DNA of 57,945 bases from contig CADAVI010000016.1 in NCBI GenBank assembly GCA_902791295.1, positions 1 to 57,945 of the forward strand, read 5' to 3'. Under the pieces are notes generated by a model that saw only the letters and a program-made list of their open reading frames with translations, had not been told where the DNA came from and made no database searches. Source of the stretch: an uncultured Bacteroidales bacterium (GTDB taxonomy: Bacteria; Bacteroidota; Bacteroidia; Bacteroidales; Bacteroidaceae). Positions within the stretch are counted from its first letter, which is position 1, and every line of letters starts with the position of its first letter. Position numbers and translations under genes: made by a program. This document shows, one piece after another, positions 42,052 to 51,223 of this stretch.

Positions 42052-43359
42052 TTAGTTGTTGTTAATCACGCCGTCTCTCTCGTCTTTCTGCATCTCGATG
42101 ACGATGTTGTCAATATAGAATTTTGAACCCAGAGCGCCACGAAAATCAGCACCCTGCCAGCTGGAAGAGAAACCTATCACCATGCTGTAGCCCATATTCT
42201 TGAGCACCGCGGGGTCGGGCTCGCTGGTGTACTCCAACTCAAGCTTGAAGGTCTGCCACTCGGTGGTCACACCGTGAATGGGGCTGCCGGTCTCCTGATT
42301 GCTGCCGTCGGCGTTGTAGCGGTGCTTCAGACGGGCCTTGCCGATGATGTTCGGGCTCGTCAGCACATTGGTGCCGTCGAGCAGGCCGCCGGGCACATCG
42401 TTGCGGAAGAACACCACGTAGGCGTCCGGCTCGTCCTCGATGGCAGGAAGCACATGCTTGTCCTCATCCCAATAGTGGGGACCGGGCATATACTTCAAAT
42501 CCACGGTCATCGACAGAGGTTTACGGTCGATCGGCGTGCCGAACTGCGTGGCCAGACGGGCGGCAGAGCGCGACTTCAGAGCCTTGGCCGGATCGAATTC
42601 GCCGTTGAACAGGCTGCCGGCAGCAATATAAATCCTGGCCATAGCGCCCAAACCACCGGTCGAAACAGTCTGGAGCAGAGCGCAGTTGGAACCGTCGGGC
42701 CCCTCACCAAAACCTACCGTCGTGGGATACATGTCAGGCGTAGAATTCGTGCCGCGGCTCATAGCGAAGCCGGGATTGCCGTTCTTCCAATAGGGATCGT
42801 CGGGATTGTAGAACAGAGAAGCCACAGCGCGGGGGTCCATCGGACTGAACTTATAGTAGCCGACACCCGTCTTGGTCTTGCTGTACTGGAAAAACTCATG
42901 TTCGGCATTGAAGTCGAACGAGAATTCCGGGCTGCTCATCGGCTGATTCACCATAGAGAGCTCATACTGCTTGCTCCAGGCCCGGTCCTCCGAGATGACC
43001 TCTATCACCGTCTTCTTTTCGCCGGAGAAGTCCACGACTTCACCGTTGAAGAACGGACGCTTCACACCGTCAGCACCGTAAATGAAGACCGTCGCACCGT
43101 CCGTCTTGGTCAGAAACACAGGATAGCTTTCGGGCCGTGCCGTGTTCTTCACAAACCACGTGATGTAGCGGCCCTCCGGCGAGGTGGACACTTCGGCCTT
43201 CAGCGTGTCGGCGACACGCTCGGGAGCAAACAGGGATGTCGGCTGGTCCACATGTATCCAAATGCTCTCCACGTCGCACTCCATATTGGCCGGTTCTTCT
43301 GCGCAGGCGGCAAACAGCAGCGAAGCCGCACCGAGAATGGAAACTGATTTAAAATTCAT
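42052..43359 (-). CDS. PCMD-domain lipoprotein
   Basis: A 435-residue lipoprotein (LLFAAC, Cys19). An N-terminal Ig-like region (about 25-140) precedes a PCMD-type carbohydrate-related jelly roll with NTGG-like strands, PLSMTVDLKYMPG, DAYVVFFRNDVPGGLLDGTN and the terminal GSKFYIDNIVIEM. PCMD is a putative carbohydrate-metabolism domain with a glycosidase-like fold; no catalytic residue can be asserted. First gene of the locus, with a leader of about 75 bases after the -7 box that contains two CTGCAG copies (43390 and 43419) able to pair. Confidence 0.82.
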   Translation of the reverse strand: MNFKSVSILGAASLLFAACAEEPANMECDVESIWIHVDQPTSLFAPERVADTLKAEVSTSPEGRYITWFVKNTARPESYPVFLTKTDGATVFIYGADGVKRPFFNGEVVDFSGEKKTVIEVISEDRAWSKQYELSMVNQPMSSPEFSFDFNAEHEFFQYSKTKTGVGYYKFSPMDPRAVASLFYNPDDPYWKNGNPGFAMSRGTNSTPDMYPTTVGFGEGPDGSNCALLQTVSTGGLGAMARIYIAAGSLFNGEFDPAKALKSRSAARLATQFGTPIDRKPLSMTVDLKYMPGPHYWDEDKHVLPAIEDEPDAYVVFFRNDVPGGLLDGTNVLTSPNIIGKARLKHRYNADGSNQETGSPIHGVTTEWQTFKLELEYTSEPDPAVLKNMGYSMVIGFSSSWQGADFRGALGSKFYIDNIVIEMQKDERDGVINNN

Positions 43360-43439
43360 TTGTTATTTGTGGTGTTTAAAAATTAAATCCTGCAGGAGTC
43401 TGTCACCCCTGCCACGGACTGCAGATTCATTTTCGCCTG

Positions 43440-43447
43440 CAAAGGTA
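43440..43447 (-). promoter_or_regulatory. -7 box (TACCTTTG) for the PCMD locus
   Basis: Minus-strand TACCTTTG, 81 bases before the PCMD lipoprotein ATG; no good -33 box is seen at 19-21 bases. Confidence 0.6.
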
Positions 43448-43520
43448 CGACAATATCCTCATGCACGCGGGAGAAAGCGGTAAAAGAGCCCCTATTAACC
43501 ATTTTTTGCACCATTTTCGG

Positions 43521-43592
43521 CGATTTCATCGAATAATAAAAATTGAAGGTAGGCAGTATATTCCAAAAAGCACAAAACGCCGATTTCATCGA
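43521..43592. repeat. Two exact 12-bp sites CGATTTCATCGA, 60 bp apart
   Basis: Copies at 43521-43532 and 43581-43592. Each holds the symmetric core CGAT-TTC-ATCG. They start 74 bases upstream of the PCMD -7 box, so they are candidate operators for a dimeric regulator. Confidence 0.6.
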
Positions 43593-43711
43593 CAGGACAT
43601 TGGCGTTTCACCGCGTTCCGCCCGAGCTTCCATCAGGTTGTCTCAGCGCTTGCTTCCGCTTGTCTCCGTGCTTGCTGTCCGTCACTTCGACGAACAGCCG
43701 GCATCATGCTC

Positions 43712-43777
43712 ATCTGTCGGTCATCTATCGGGGATGTATCGGCCATCTATCGGTGATGTATCGGAAATCTGTCGAAA
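43712..43777. repeat. Six tandem 11-bp repeats (ATsTrTCGGnn)
   Basis: Units begin at 43712, 43723, 43734, 43745, 43756 and 43767: ATCTGTCGGTC, ATCTATCGGGG, ATGTATCGGCC, ATCTATCGGTG, ATGTATCGGAA, ATCTGTCGAAA. Positions 1-2, 4, 6-8 are nearly invariant while the last two vary. The period is close to one helical turn. The array ends 128 bases before the rsmH -7 box. Confidence 0.85.
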
Positions 43778-43904
43778 AATCAGCAACGATGAAGCAGGTC
43801 AAGGTGGAGGAAACACAGGACAGAGGAACAAGTGCTTCCAAAAGTAAAAAAAATATTTTTGAAAAAAAGTTGAAAAAAAATCGTCCTATATCAAATATTT
43901 GTCG

Positions 43905-43912
43905 TACCTTTG
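43905..43912 (+). promoter_or_regulatory. -7 box (TACCTTTG) for the dcw cluster
   Basis: TACCTTTG 52 bases before the GTG start chosen for rsmH. The TTG within the box is in frame with rsmH but is not a plausible start. Confidence 0.65.
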
Positions 43913-43963
43913 AAGCGGAAATCATCTTTTACCTCAACCTGTATTTTAACCAGAACTGCCAAC

Positions 43964-44890
43964 GTGCTCATTCCCAGCTACCATACACCGGTAATGCTTC
44001 AAGCCTGTCTGACAGGCCTGAATCTGCAGAAAGACGGGACATACCTGGATCTCACCTTTGGTGGCGGCGGGCACTCCCGGGGCATTTTGGCTGAATTGGG
44101 GGAAAACGGACGGCTTTTCGCCTTCGATCAGGACCTCGACGCCCTGCGCAATGCAGAGGGATTGAGCGAAGATAAAAGGCTGAGTTTCATAAGAAGTAAC
44201 TTCCGCTATTTAAAGAATTGGGTTGAATATTACGACATCGAGCCGGACGGCATATTGGCCGATTTGGGCGTGTCGAGCCATCATCTGGACGCCGGAGAGC
44301 GGGGATTTTCGTTCCGCAGCGATGCTCCTTTGGATATGCGCATGAACCAAAAGAGCCGGCTCACAGCCGCGCAGGTTGTGACGGAATACTCTGAAGAACA
44401 GCTCGCCGCGCTGCTGCGCCTCTACGGAGAGGTGAAGGAGCCCGGCCGCGTGGCCCGCGCCATCGTGGCAGCCCGAAGTGCCGGCTCTTTGGAGACAACA
44501 GGAGCGCTGGCGGAAGCCGTGAGTAAGGCACTGCCGCGCGACCGCGAGAAGAAGGAACTGGCCAAAGTGTTTCAGGCTCTGCGCATTGAGGTGAACGGCG
44601 AGATGAAGGCCTTGGGCGAAATGCTGCAGCAGGCGGCAGAGGTGCTCAAGCCCGGCGGACGCCTCGTCATTCTCTCCTACCACTCCCTGGAGGACCGGCT
44701 GGTGAAGAACATGATACGCTCGGGCAACATCGAGGGCCGCACGGAGCAGGATCTCTACGGACGCACCAGCTGCCCGCTGCGCGCCGTGGGCAAAGGCGTG
44801 ATGACGCCCGACGAGAGTGAAATCAGCGAAAATCCCCGTGCACGTTCCGCCAAACTGCGCGTGGCCGAGAAAGTGGACGGACAGAAGTAA
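43964..44890 (+). CDS. rsmH: 16S rRNA (cytosine1402-N4)-methyltransferase
   Basis: About 308 residues; N4-methylates C1402, the same ribosomal base whose ribose is modified by RsmI (10216-10878). Motifs: YHTPVML, the SAM site DLTFGGGGHSRGIL, ADLGVSSHHLD, GFSFRSDAPLDMRM and LSYHSLEDRLVKN. The GTG at 43964 (MLIPSYHTPVM) is chosen because it gives the family N-terminus and lies after the promoter, whereas the in-frame TTG at 43910 is in the -7 box. First gene of the dcw cluster; the usual mraZ before it is missing. Confidence 0.93.
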   Translation: MLIPSYHTPVMLQACLTGLNLQKDGTYLDLTFGGGGHSRGILAELGENGRLFAFDQDLDALRNAEGLSEDKRLSFIRSNFRYLKNWVEYYDIEPDGILADLGVSSHHLDAGERGFSFRSDAPLDMRMNQKSRLTAAQVVTEYSEEQLAALLRLYGEVKEPGRVARAIVAARSAGSLETTGALAEAVSKALPRDREKKELAKVFQALRIEVNGEMKALGEMLQQAAEVLKPGGRLVILSYHSLEDRLVKNMIRSGNIEGRTEQDLYGRTSCPLRAVGKGVMTPDESEISENPRARSAKLRVAEKVDGQK

Positions 44891-44933
44891 CACCCGAGGA
44901 GATACAGTCAAACAAGAGAAACAGCGCTACAGC

Positions 44934-45296
44934 ATGGACGGAGATTTGAAGCAACTGCAGCAACGCATCATGAGCGACGAGGACGACAAACAGCGCATCC
45001 TCGACGTGATGAGGTCACTGAGCATCAACGGCCAGTGGTTCAAGCGGCAACTGGGCGTGCTCATCATCATCATGATAGGCATCATCTGGTATGTCACCAA
45101 CCGCTACCAGGCCCAACAGGAGATTATCGAGGAGGAAAAGCTGCAGAAAGAGCTGGACGACTGGAAGTTCCGCTGCCTCACCCGCAACAGCGAACTCACG
45201 CTGAAGACCCGCCAAAGCAAGGTGGAAGACCTGCTGCACCAATACGGCGACTCCACGCTGAAGATTTGCATCGAACCCCCATTTGCACTGAGATGA
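44934..45296 (+). CDS. ftsL: FtsL-like cell division protein
   Basis: A 120-residue bitopic protein: cytoplasmic N-terminus (MDGDLKQLQQRIMSDEDDKQ), one helix (LGVLIIIMIGIIWYVTNRY, about 43-61) and a periplasmic coiled coil (EIIEEEKLQKELDDWKFRC). Size, topology and position between rsmH and ftsI identify it despite weak sequence conservation. It links the FtsQ/FtsB complex to the FtsW/FtsI synthase. The ATG at 44934 follows rsmH by 43 bases; its stop overlaps the ftsI ATG (ATGA). Confidence 0.85.
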   Translation: MDGDLKQLQQRIMSDEDDKQRILDVMRSLSINGQWFKRQLGVLIIIMIGIIWYVTNRYQAQQEIIEEEKLQKELDDWKFRCLTRNSELTLKTRQSKVEDLLHQYGDSTLKICIEPPFALR

Positions 45297-47152
45297 AAGC
45301 CGACAAGAAAAACAGCATTTTGAGATTTGCCATCATCATTGCCATGCTGGTGCTCGTGGGCGCGTACATTATTATGACGGCACTCAACACGATGATATAC
45401 CGCCACGACTACTGGCAGGCTGTGGCCGGTCGCTTCGTCACTGAAAATCTGCCCATTCCGGCAGCCCGGGGCAATCTATACGACAGCGAAGGCCATCTGC
45501 TGGCCGGCAGCGTGCCCGAATATCGCCTCTACATGGACTATGTGGTGATTGACCCCAACGAGAAGTCGCGCATCAAGACGCAAGCCTTCCGCGACAGCGT
45601 GTTCACCGCTCAACTGGACAGCATCTGCATGGGGCTGGCCCGCATCTTCCCCGACAAGACGAAAGACTTCTTCCGCCAGCGGCTGCTCGAAGGCAAGAGA
45701 CGGGGCAGTCACGTCTGGCGCATCTACCCCTACAACGCCACCTACATCCAATACATGGAGTGCAAGGAGCTGCCCCTGTTCCGCGAATCGGTGTTCAAGG
45801 GCGGATTCCGCGGCGAGAAAATCATGCAGCGCAAGCACCCCTACGGCTCTCTGGCCAAAGCGCTTCTGGGCGACCTCTACAGAGACACCGACGCCGCCAA
45901 AGGCGGACTGGAGATGACCTACGACAGCATCCTGCGCGGCACCAACGGCGTGAGCCACCGCATGAAGGTGCGCAACCAGCGCATCAGCTTCGTGGATCAG
46001 CCCCCCGTGGACGGCAACGACCTCATGACCACCCTGGACATCAACATGCAGGACGCCGCAGAGAAAGCGCTGCGCAAGATGATACGCGAGATCGGCGCCG
46101 AGACGGGCGTGTGCATCCTGATGGAAGTCGCCACCGGCGACATCAAGGCGATGGTCAACCTGCACCACATCGGCGGCGGCAACTACGTGGAGGACTACAA
46201 CCACGCCGTGATGGACCTCTACGAGCCCGGCTCCACCTTCAAGACCGCCAGCATCATGGTGGCGCTGGAAGACGGTGTGATCACCCTCGACGACCATGTG
46301 GACTGCACCGGCGGCGTGCAGATGATGCACGGACGCCCCATGCGCGACCACAACTGGCGCCGCGGCGGCTACGGCTTGCTCTCCGTGCCCGAAGTGCTGA
46401 TGTATTCGTCCAATCTGGGCGTCTCCAAGCTCATCGACAAATACTACCACGACGACCCCGACAAATACGTCCGCGGCCTCAACCGCGAGGGCGTCGGACT
46501 GCCGCTCGACCTGCCGCTGCCGGGCGCCAAGAACCCGCGCGTCCGTCATCCGCGCAAGGACCCGACAGGCAAACACTGGGCCAACTGGTATGAGACGGCG
46601 CTGCCCTGGATGAGCATCGGCTACGAAACCCAGTTGCCCTTCATCGCCACACTGACCTACTACAACGCCATCGCCAACGGCGGACGCATGCTCAAGCCCC
46701 GCTTCGTGAAGGCCGAGATGAAGGATGGCAAAGTCATCCGCGAATTCCCCACGGAAGTCATAAAGGAGCAGATTTGTTCGCCCGCCACACTGGGCAAGAT
46801 ACAGGAATGTCTCCACCGCGTGGTGCGCGACGGACTGGGCAAAAAGGCCGGCAACGGTGAGAAATATTTCCAGGTGAGCGGCAAGACGGGCACGGCACAG
46901 GTGGCCAGCGCAGGAGGATATCACAACGGCCCGCAGCGCTACATGGTGAGCTTCTGCGGCTACTACCCCAGCAATGCGCCGAAATACTCCTGCATCGTGA
47001 ACATCATCAAGACGGGTCCGGCCTCCGGCGGCGGTCATTGCGGCCCCGTTTTCCGCGAACTGTCGCTCTACGTGATGTCTCACGGCGCCTATCGCAATCT
47101 TGAAGAACTTAAAGATACAACCAACCATCATGAAACTCCAGCAACTCCTTGA
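45293..47152 (+). CDS. ftsI: Division-specific penicillin-binding protein (transpeptidase)
   Basis: A 619-residue class B PBP cross-linking septal peptidoglycan. One N-terminal helix ([17 protein letters not shown]), a dimerisation domain ([16 protein letters not shown]), and the transpeptidase motifs [11 protein letters not shown] (SxxK), YSSNLGVSK (SxN) and VSGKTGTAQ (KTG). The C-terminus stops about 40 residues after GPVFREL, with no PASTA domain, although Bacteroides homologues often have one by my recollection. The last 23 bases overlap the start of murE. Target of beta-lactams. Confidence 0.93.
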   Translation: MKADKKNSILRFAIIIAMLVLVGAYIIMTALNTMIYRHDYWQAVAGRFVTENLPIPAARGNLYDSEGHLLAGSVPEYRLYMDYVVIDPNEKSRIKTQAFRDSVFTAQLDSICMGLARIFPDKTKDFFRQRLLEGKRRGSHVWRIYPYNATYIQYMECKELPLFRESVFKGGFRGEKIMQRKHPYGSLAKALLGDLYRDTDAAKGGLEMTYDSILRGTNGVSHRMKVRNQRISFVDQPPVDGNDLMTTLDINMQDAAEKALRKMIREIGAETGVCILMEVATGDIKAMVNLHHIGGGNYVEDYNHAVMDLYEPGSTFKTASIMVALEDGVITLDDHVDCTGGVQMMHGRPMRDHNWRRGGYGLLSVPEVLMYSSNLGVSKLIDKYYHDDPDKYVRGLNREGVGLPLDLPLPGAKNPRVRHPRKDPTGKHWANWYETALPWMSIGYETQLPFIATLTYYNAIANGGRMLKPRFVKAEMKDGKVIREFPTEVIKEQICSPATLGKIQECLHRVVRDGLGKKAGNGEKYFQVSGKTGTAQVASAGGYHNGPQRYMVSFCGYYPSNAPKYSCIVNIIKTGPASGGGHCGPVFRELSLYVMSHGAYRNLEELKDTTNHHETPATP

Positions 47153-48605
47153 TCGCTGCACTCCGCGCGAGGTGCACGGCCCGACCGGCATCGAAATCAC
47201 CGCACTCGAAATCGATTCCCGACGTATCCGAAAAAGCGCCGGATTCATCGCCATGCGCGGCACGCAGGTGGACGGGCACAACTACATCGCCAAAGCTCTG
47301 GAACTCGGCGCGACAGCCGTCTTCTGCGAGACGTTGCCCGAAAAGCTGCAGGAGGGCGTCACCTACGTGCGCTATGACGACACCGAGGACGTGGCCGGAG
47401 CGTTGGCCACCTGCTTCTTCGGCGACCCCACACTCCGCATGAAACTCGTCGGCGTCACCGGCACCAACGGCAAGACCACCATCGCCACGACGCTCTACAA
47501 CGCCATGCGTCAGACGGGCCGCAAATGCGGTCTGTGCTCCACCGTATGCAACTACATCGACGGCAAAGCCTATCCCACAGAGTGCACGACGCCCGACGTC
47601 ATCACCCTCAACCGTCTGCTCGGCACGATGGCCGACGAGGGTTGTGAAATGGCCTTCATGGAGGTGTCGAGCCACGCCGTCGCACAGAAGCGCATCGGCG
47701 GTCTGAACTTCGCCGGCGGCATCTTCACCAATCTGACACGCGACCATCTGGACTATCATAAGACCTTCGAAAACTACCGCGACGCCAAGAAGGCCTTCTT
47801 CGACGGACTGCCCAAAGACGCCTTCGCCGTGACCAACGCCGACGACAGGAACGGCATGGTGATGGTGCAGAACACCCAAGCCTGCGTCAAGACCTACTCC
47901 GTGAGGAGCGCCGCCGACTTCAAGGCCAAAATCCTGGAGGAAGGCTTCGACGGCATGAATCTGGAGATGGACGGACGCGAGGTGTTCGTGCGCTTCGTGG
48001 GCCGCTTCAACGTGCAAAATCTGCTGGCCGTCTACGGCACTCTGCGCATGATGGGCATGTCGCAGGAAGAGGCCCTCGTGACGCTGTCGCTGATGAAGCC
48101 CGTCAACGGACGTTTTGAGACCATTTCATCGCCCAAGGGCGTCACCGCCATTGTGGACTACGCCCACACACCCGACGCACTCGAAAACGTGCTCACCACC
48201 ATCAACGAGGTCATCAGCCAGAGAAAAGAGGGCGAGGTGTGGACCGTGTGCGGCGCCGGCGGCAACCGCGACAAGGGCAAGCGCCCCCTCATGGCACAGG
48301 AAGCCGTCAGACAGAGCAGTCACATCATCATCACCTCCGACAATCCGCGCGACGAAGAGCCCGAAGACATCATCCGCGACATGATGGCCGGCGTCTCCGA
48401 GGAAGACCGCCGGAAGGTGCTGACCATCACCGATCGCCGCGAAGCCATCCGCACGGCCTGCATGATGGCACGCAAGGGCGACGTCATCCTCGTTGCCGGC
48501 AAGGGCCACGAAGATTATCAGATTATTAAGGGCGTGAAGCACCACTTCGACGACCACGAAGTCATCCGCGAAGCCTTCGGCCTGCCCGCAAACGTCAACG
48601 AATAA
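47130..48605 (+). CDS. murE: UDP-MurNAc-tripeptide ligase MurE (meso-diaminopimelate)
   Basis: About 491 residues; cytoplasmic ligase adding the third amino acid of the stem peptide. Motifs: [18 protein letters not shown] (ATP loop, about 110-127), [33 protein letters not shown] and [14 protein letters not shown]. The DNPR signature indicates meso-diaminopimelate as substrate. The ATG at 47130 ([10 protein letters not shown]) lies inside the end of ftsI; an upstream in-frame start at 47100 would lengthen that overlap and lacks family support. murF, usual next partner in many phyla, is not in the cluster. Confidence 0.95.
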   Translation: MKLQQLLDRCTPREVHGPTGIEITALEIDSRRIRKSAGFIAMRGTQVDGHNYIAKALELGATAVFCETLPEKLQEGVTYVRYDDTEDVAGALATCFFGDPTLRMKLVGVTGTNGKTTIATTLYNAMRQTGRKCGLCSTVCNYIDGKAYPTECTTPDVITLNRLLGTMADEGCEMAFMEVSSHAVAQKRIGGLNFAGGIFTNLTRDHLDYHKTFENYRDAKKAFFDGLPKDAFAVTNADDRNGMVMVQNTQACVKTYSVRSAADFKAKILEEGFDGMNLEMDGREVFVRFVGRFNVQNLLAVYGTLRMMGMSQEEALVTLSLMKPVNGRFETISSPKGVTAIVDYAHTPDALENVLTTINEVISQRKEGEVWTVCGAGGNRDKGKRPLMAQEAVRQSSHIIITSDNPRDEEPEDIIRDMMAGVSEEDRRKVLTITDRREAIRTACMMARKGDVILVAGKGHEDYQIIKGVKHHFDDHEVIREAFGLPANVNE

Positions 48606-48629
48606 ACGCAAAATCTCCAGAAACACGAC

Positions 48630-49892
48630 ATGTTATACTATCTGTTCAGATATCTTGAGAGTTACGGCATCCCCGGATCGGGCATGTGGCAATACATCTC
48701 GTTCCGCGGTCTGCTGACGCTGGTGCTCTCGCTCCTCATCACCATGGTGTTCGGCGAATACTTTATCCGCTGGATGAAGCGCAAAAACATCAGCGAAGCC
48801 CAGCGCGACGTCAGCATCGACCCTTACGGCACCCAGAAAAAAGGCGTTCCGACCATGGGCGGCATCATCATCATCGTGGCCACGGTGGTGCCCTGTCTGC
48901 TCCTGGGCCGACTGCGCAACATCTATATGCTCATCATGCTGGGCACCACACTGTGGCTGGGCATGCTCGGATTTTTGGACGACTACATCAAGATGAAAAT
49001 CACCAAAAACGGCCTGCACCCCAGATGGAAGTTGCTCGGGCAGGCCGTGTTGGGCATCACCATCGGACTGGTCCTGTGGCAGAGCCCCGATGCCGTCATC
49101 CGCGAGAATGTCTCCATCGAAAGAAACGGCGCAGAAGTTGTTATACACAAGAGCGAACCGGTGAAATCGACCATTACGACCATTCCGTTCGTCAAGAACA
49201 ACAACCTCTCCTACTCTGAACTGTTCTCTTTCCTGGGACGCTATCGCACGGCAGCCGGATGGATTTTCTTCGTGCTGGTGGTCATGTTTGTAGAAATGGC
49301 CGTTTCCAACGGTTCAAATCTGAACGACGGCATGGACGGCATGTGCGCGGGCAACTCCGCCATCATGGGCGTTGCGCTCACAATATTGGCTTATGTGTCA
49401 TCGCACATCGGCATGGCCTCCTACCTCAACATCATGTTTGTGCCGGGCAGTGAGGAGCTGGTTATCTTCCTTTTGGCCTTCGTGGGCGCATTGGTCGGTT
49501 TCCTGTGGTACAACGCTTATCCGGCCCAGGTGTTCATGGGCGACACGGGCAGTCTGGCCATCGGCGGCATCATCGCCGTGACGGCCATCATCATCCACAA
49601 GGAACTGCTCATCCCCCTCATTTGTTTTGTGTTCCTGCTGGAGAGCCTTTCGGTGATGCTGCAGACCGGCGTGGCCCGCATGGGCAACAAGCGCGGCGAA
49701 AAGTGGCGCGTTGTCAAGCGTGCACCCCTCCACGACACCTTCCGCGTGGCCCCCGGACAGCTGCCCGCAGACTTCAGGGTGTTGCTCAACTGGCCCAAAG
49801 GCTGCTGGCTTGAGTCGAAAATCACCGTCCGTTTCTGGATTACAACCATTATCATGGCCGCACTGGCCATCGTAACACTCAAGATACGATGA
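48630..49892 (+). CDS. mraY: Phospho-MurNAc-pentapeptide translocase MraY
   Basis: A 420-residue polytopic enzyme making lipid I from UDP-MurNAc-pentapeptide and undecaprenyl phosphate. Motifs: GTQKKGVPTMGGIIII (about 68-83), GFLDDYIKM, SNGSNLNDGMDGM and FMGDTGSLAIGG; RRAPLHDTF-like element is KRAPLHDTFRV. It has the extra periplasmic-side insertion (about 150-190) seen in Bacteroidetes MraY. It overlaps murD by ATGA. Confidence 0.96.
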   Translation: MLYYLFRYLESYGIPGSGMWQYISFRGLLTLVLSLLITMVFGEYFIRWMKRKNISEAQRDVSIDPYGTQKKGVPTMGGIIIIVATVVPCLLLGRLRNIYMLIMLGTTLWLGMLGFLDDYIKMKITKNGLHPRWKLLGQAVLGITIGLVLWQSPDAVIRENVSIERNGAEVVIHKSEPVKSTITTIPFVKNNNLSYSELFSFLGRYRTAAGWIFFVLVVMFVEMAVSNGSNLNDGMDGMCAGNSAIMGVALTILAYVSSHIGMASYLNIMFVPGSEELVIFLLAFVGALVGFLWYNAYPAQVFMGDTGSLAIGGIIAVTAIIIHKELLIPLICFVFLLESLSVMLQTGVARMGNKRGEKWRVVKRAPLHDTFRVAPGQLPADFRVLLNWPKGCWLESKITVRFWITTIIMAALAIVTLKIR

Positions 49893-51205
49893 AGAAATTA
49901 GCAGTTTTGGGCGCTGCCGAGAGCGGCGTGGGCACGGCCATCCTGGCACAGAAGCAGGGATGGGACGTCTTCGTGAGCGACTTCGGCAGCATTAAGGAAG
50001 AGTATAAGGAAACCCTCAACAAGCACCATCTCCGCTGGGAAGAAGGACGCCACACCGAGGAAGAGATTCTCTCGGCCGACGCCGTGGTCAAGAGCCCCGG
50101 CATTCCCGACACGGCACCCATTGTGCAACGCCTCATCTGGAAGGGCACACCCATTCTGGCAGAGTTGGAATTCGCCCGTCAGTACTCCCGCGGCAAGACC
50201 GTCTGCATCACGGGCAGCAACGGCAAGACGACCACCACGCGCCTCATCTATTATATTATGCAGCGATGGGGCGTGGATGTTGGTCTGGCCGGCAACATCG
50301 GCCGCTCGTATGCCCTGCAGGTGGCCGAAGGCGACCACGACTGGTATGTCCTCGAGATTTCGTCGTTCCAACTGGACAACATGTTCGACTTCCGTGCCGA
50401 CGTCTCCGTCCTGATGAACATCACACCCGACCATCTCGACCGCTATGACTTCCTGATGCAGAACTACGTGGACTCCAAGATGCGTATCATTCAGAACCAG
50501 CGCCCCGAGGATCTCTTCGTCTATTGGCAGCAGGACGAGCACATCGGCGAAGAACTGGAGAAGCGGCTGGAGGGCTACGCCCCCACACCGACACCCTCAT
50601 CGCGTCCGGCACGCGAGGGCAATCCCGCCCTGTGTCCGTTCCAAGACAGCGACTTTGAGACGCTGCATCTGTCGTTCTCCCAAATGGGGCAGCACAATAA
50701 GCGTAACGCCCTGGCCGCCTATATGGCCACCAGGAGTATCGGCGTGCCCGACGAGATTATCCGCACCTGCCTCAAGGAGTTCCCCGGCGTGGAGCATCGT
50801 TTGGAGCGCGTGTGCGAGAAGGACGGCGTGTTGTGGATCAACGACTCCAAGGCCACCAACGTGGATGCCTGCCGTATGGCTCTGGAGGCTATGGACCGTC
50901 CGACAATTCTCATCGTGGGCGGCCGCGACAAGGGCAACGACTACTCGATGATCAGCGCGTTGGTGAAGGAGAAATGCACGGGTCTGTGCTATCTCGGCGC
51001 CGACAATAAGAAACTGCATGAAAGTTTCGACGGTCTCGGCCTGCCCGTTCGCGACACACACTCCATGAAGGATTGCGTGCAGGCCTGCCGTGAAATGGCC
51101 AAAGAGGGCGATGTCGTGCTGCTTTCACCGTGCTGTGCATCGTTCGATCTCTTTAAGAATATGGAAGACCGCGGGGAGCAGTTCCGCTCTGCCGCCAAAG
51201 GATAA
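49889..51205 (+). CDS. murD: UDP-MurNAc-L-alanine:D-glutamate ligase MurD
   Basis: A 438-residue Mur ligase adding D-glutamate. Motifs: AVLGAAESGVGTAILA at the N-terminus, CITGSNGKTTTTRLIYYIM (about 108-126), EISSFQLDNMFDF, NITPDHLDRY, FPGVEHRLERV, NDSKATNVDA and GGRDKGND. A proline-rich insert (EGYAPTPTPSSRPAREGNPA, about 230-249) is unlike the compact E. coli enzyme and looks like a surface loop. Coupled to mraY by ATGA. Confidence 0.95.
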   Translation: MKKLAVLGAAESGVGTAILAQKQGWDVFVSDFGSIKEEYKETLNKHHLRWEEGRHTEEEILSADAVVKSPGIPDTAPIVQRLIWKGTPILAELEFARQYSRGKTVCITGSNGKTTTTRLIYYIMQRWGVDVGLAGNIGRSYALQVAEGDHDWYVLEISSFQLDNMFDFRADVSVLMNITPDHLDRYDFLMQNYVDSKMRIIQNQRPEDLFVYWQQDEHIGEELEKRLEGYAPTPTPSSRPAREGNPALCPFQDSDFETLHLSFSQMGQHNKRNALAAYMATRSIGVPDEIIRTCLKEFPGVEHRLERVCEKDGVLWINDSKATNVDACRMALEAMDRPTILIVGGRDKGNDYSMISALVKEKCTGLCYLGADNKKLHESFDGLGLPVRDTHSMKDCVQACREMAKEGDVVLLSPCCASFDLFKNMEDRGEQFRSAAKG

Positions 51206-51223
51206 GGAAAGGAAGACTGGAAG

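Larger units (their letters stand above)
43448..43963. other. 516-base divergent control region without a credible gene
   Basis: It separates the PCMD locus from the dcw cluster. It contains two copies of a 12-bp site, a degenerate 10-12-bp periodic stretch near 43630-43680, six 11-bp tandem repeats, long A-runs and the rsmH promoter. The reading frames here (for example 43461-43847) show no family features. mraZ, which usually starts the dcw cluster, is not present even as a recognisable fragment. Confidence 0.75.

Noticed and set aside
43390..43424. Riboswitch or attenuator in the PCMD leader
   Set aside because: Only two CTGCAG copies pair; no known aptamer core and no alternative stems could be built.
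43712..43777. Possible CRISPR or coding repeat
   Set aside because: The 11-bp unit is too short for a CRISPR repeat, there are no spacers, and it is not a multiple of three in a credible frame.
43461..43847. 128-codon frame in the divergent control region
   Set aside because: It passes through the 11-bp repeats, has no motif and no -7 box, and composition looks non-coding.
45035..45292. N-terminal extension of ftsI
   Set aside because: It overlaps ftsL in another frame; the ATG at 45293 gives the usual cytoplasmic tail and helix.
45476..47281. 601-codon open frame on the minus strand antisense to ftsI
   Set aside because: It is a shadow of the GC-rich ftsI gene: low-complexity A/H/V/G composition, no family motif, and ftsI itself has all transpeptidase motifs.
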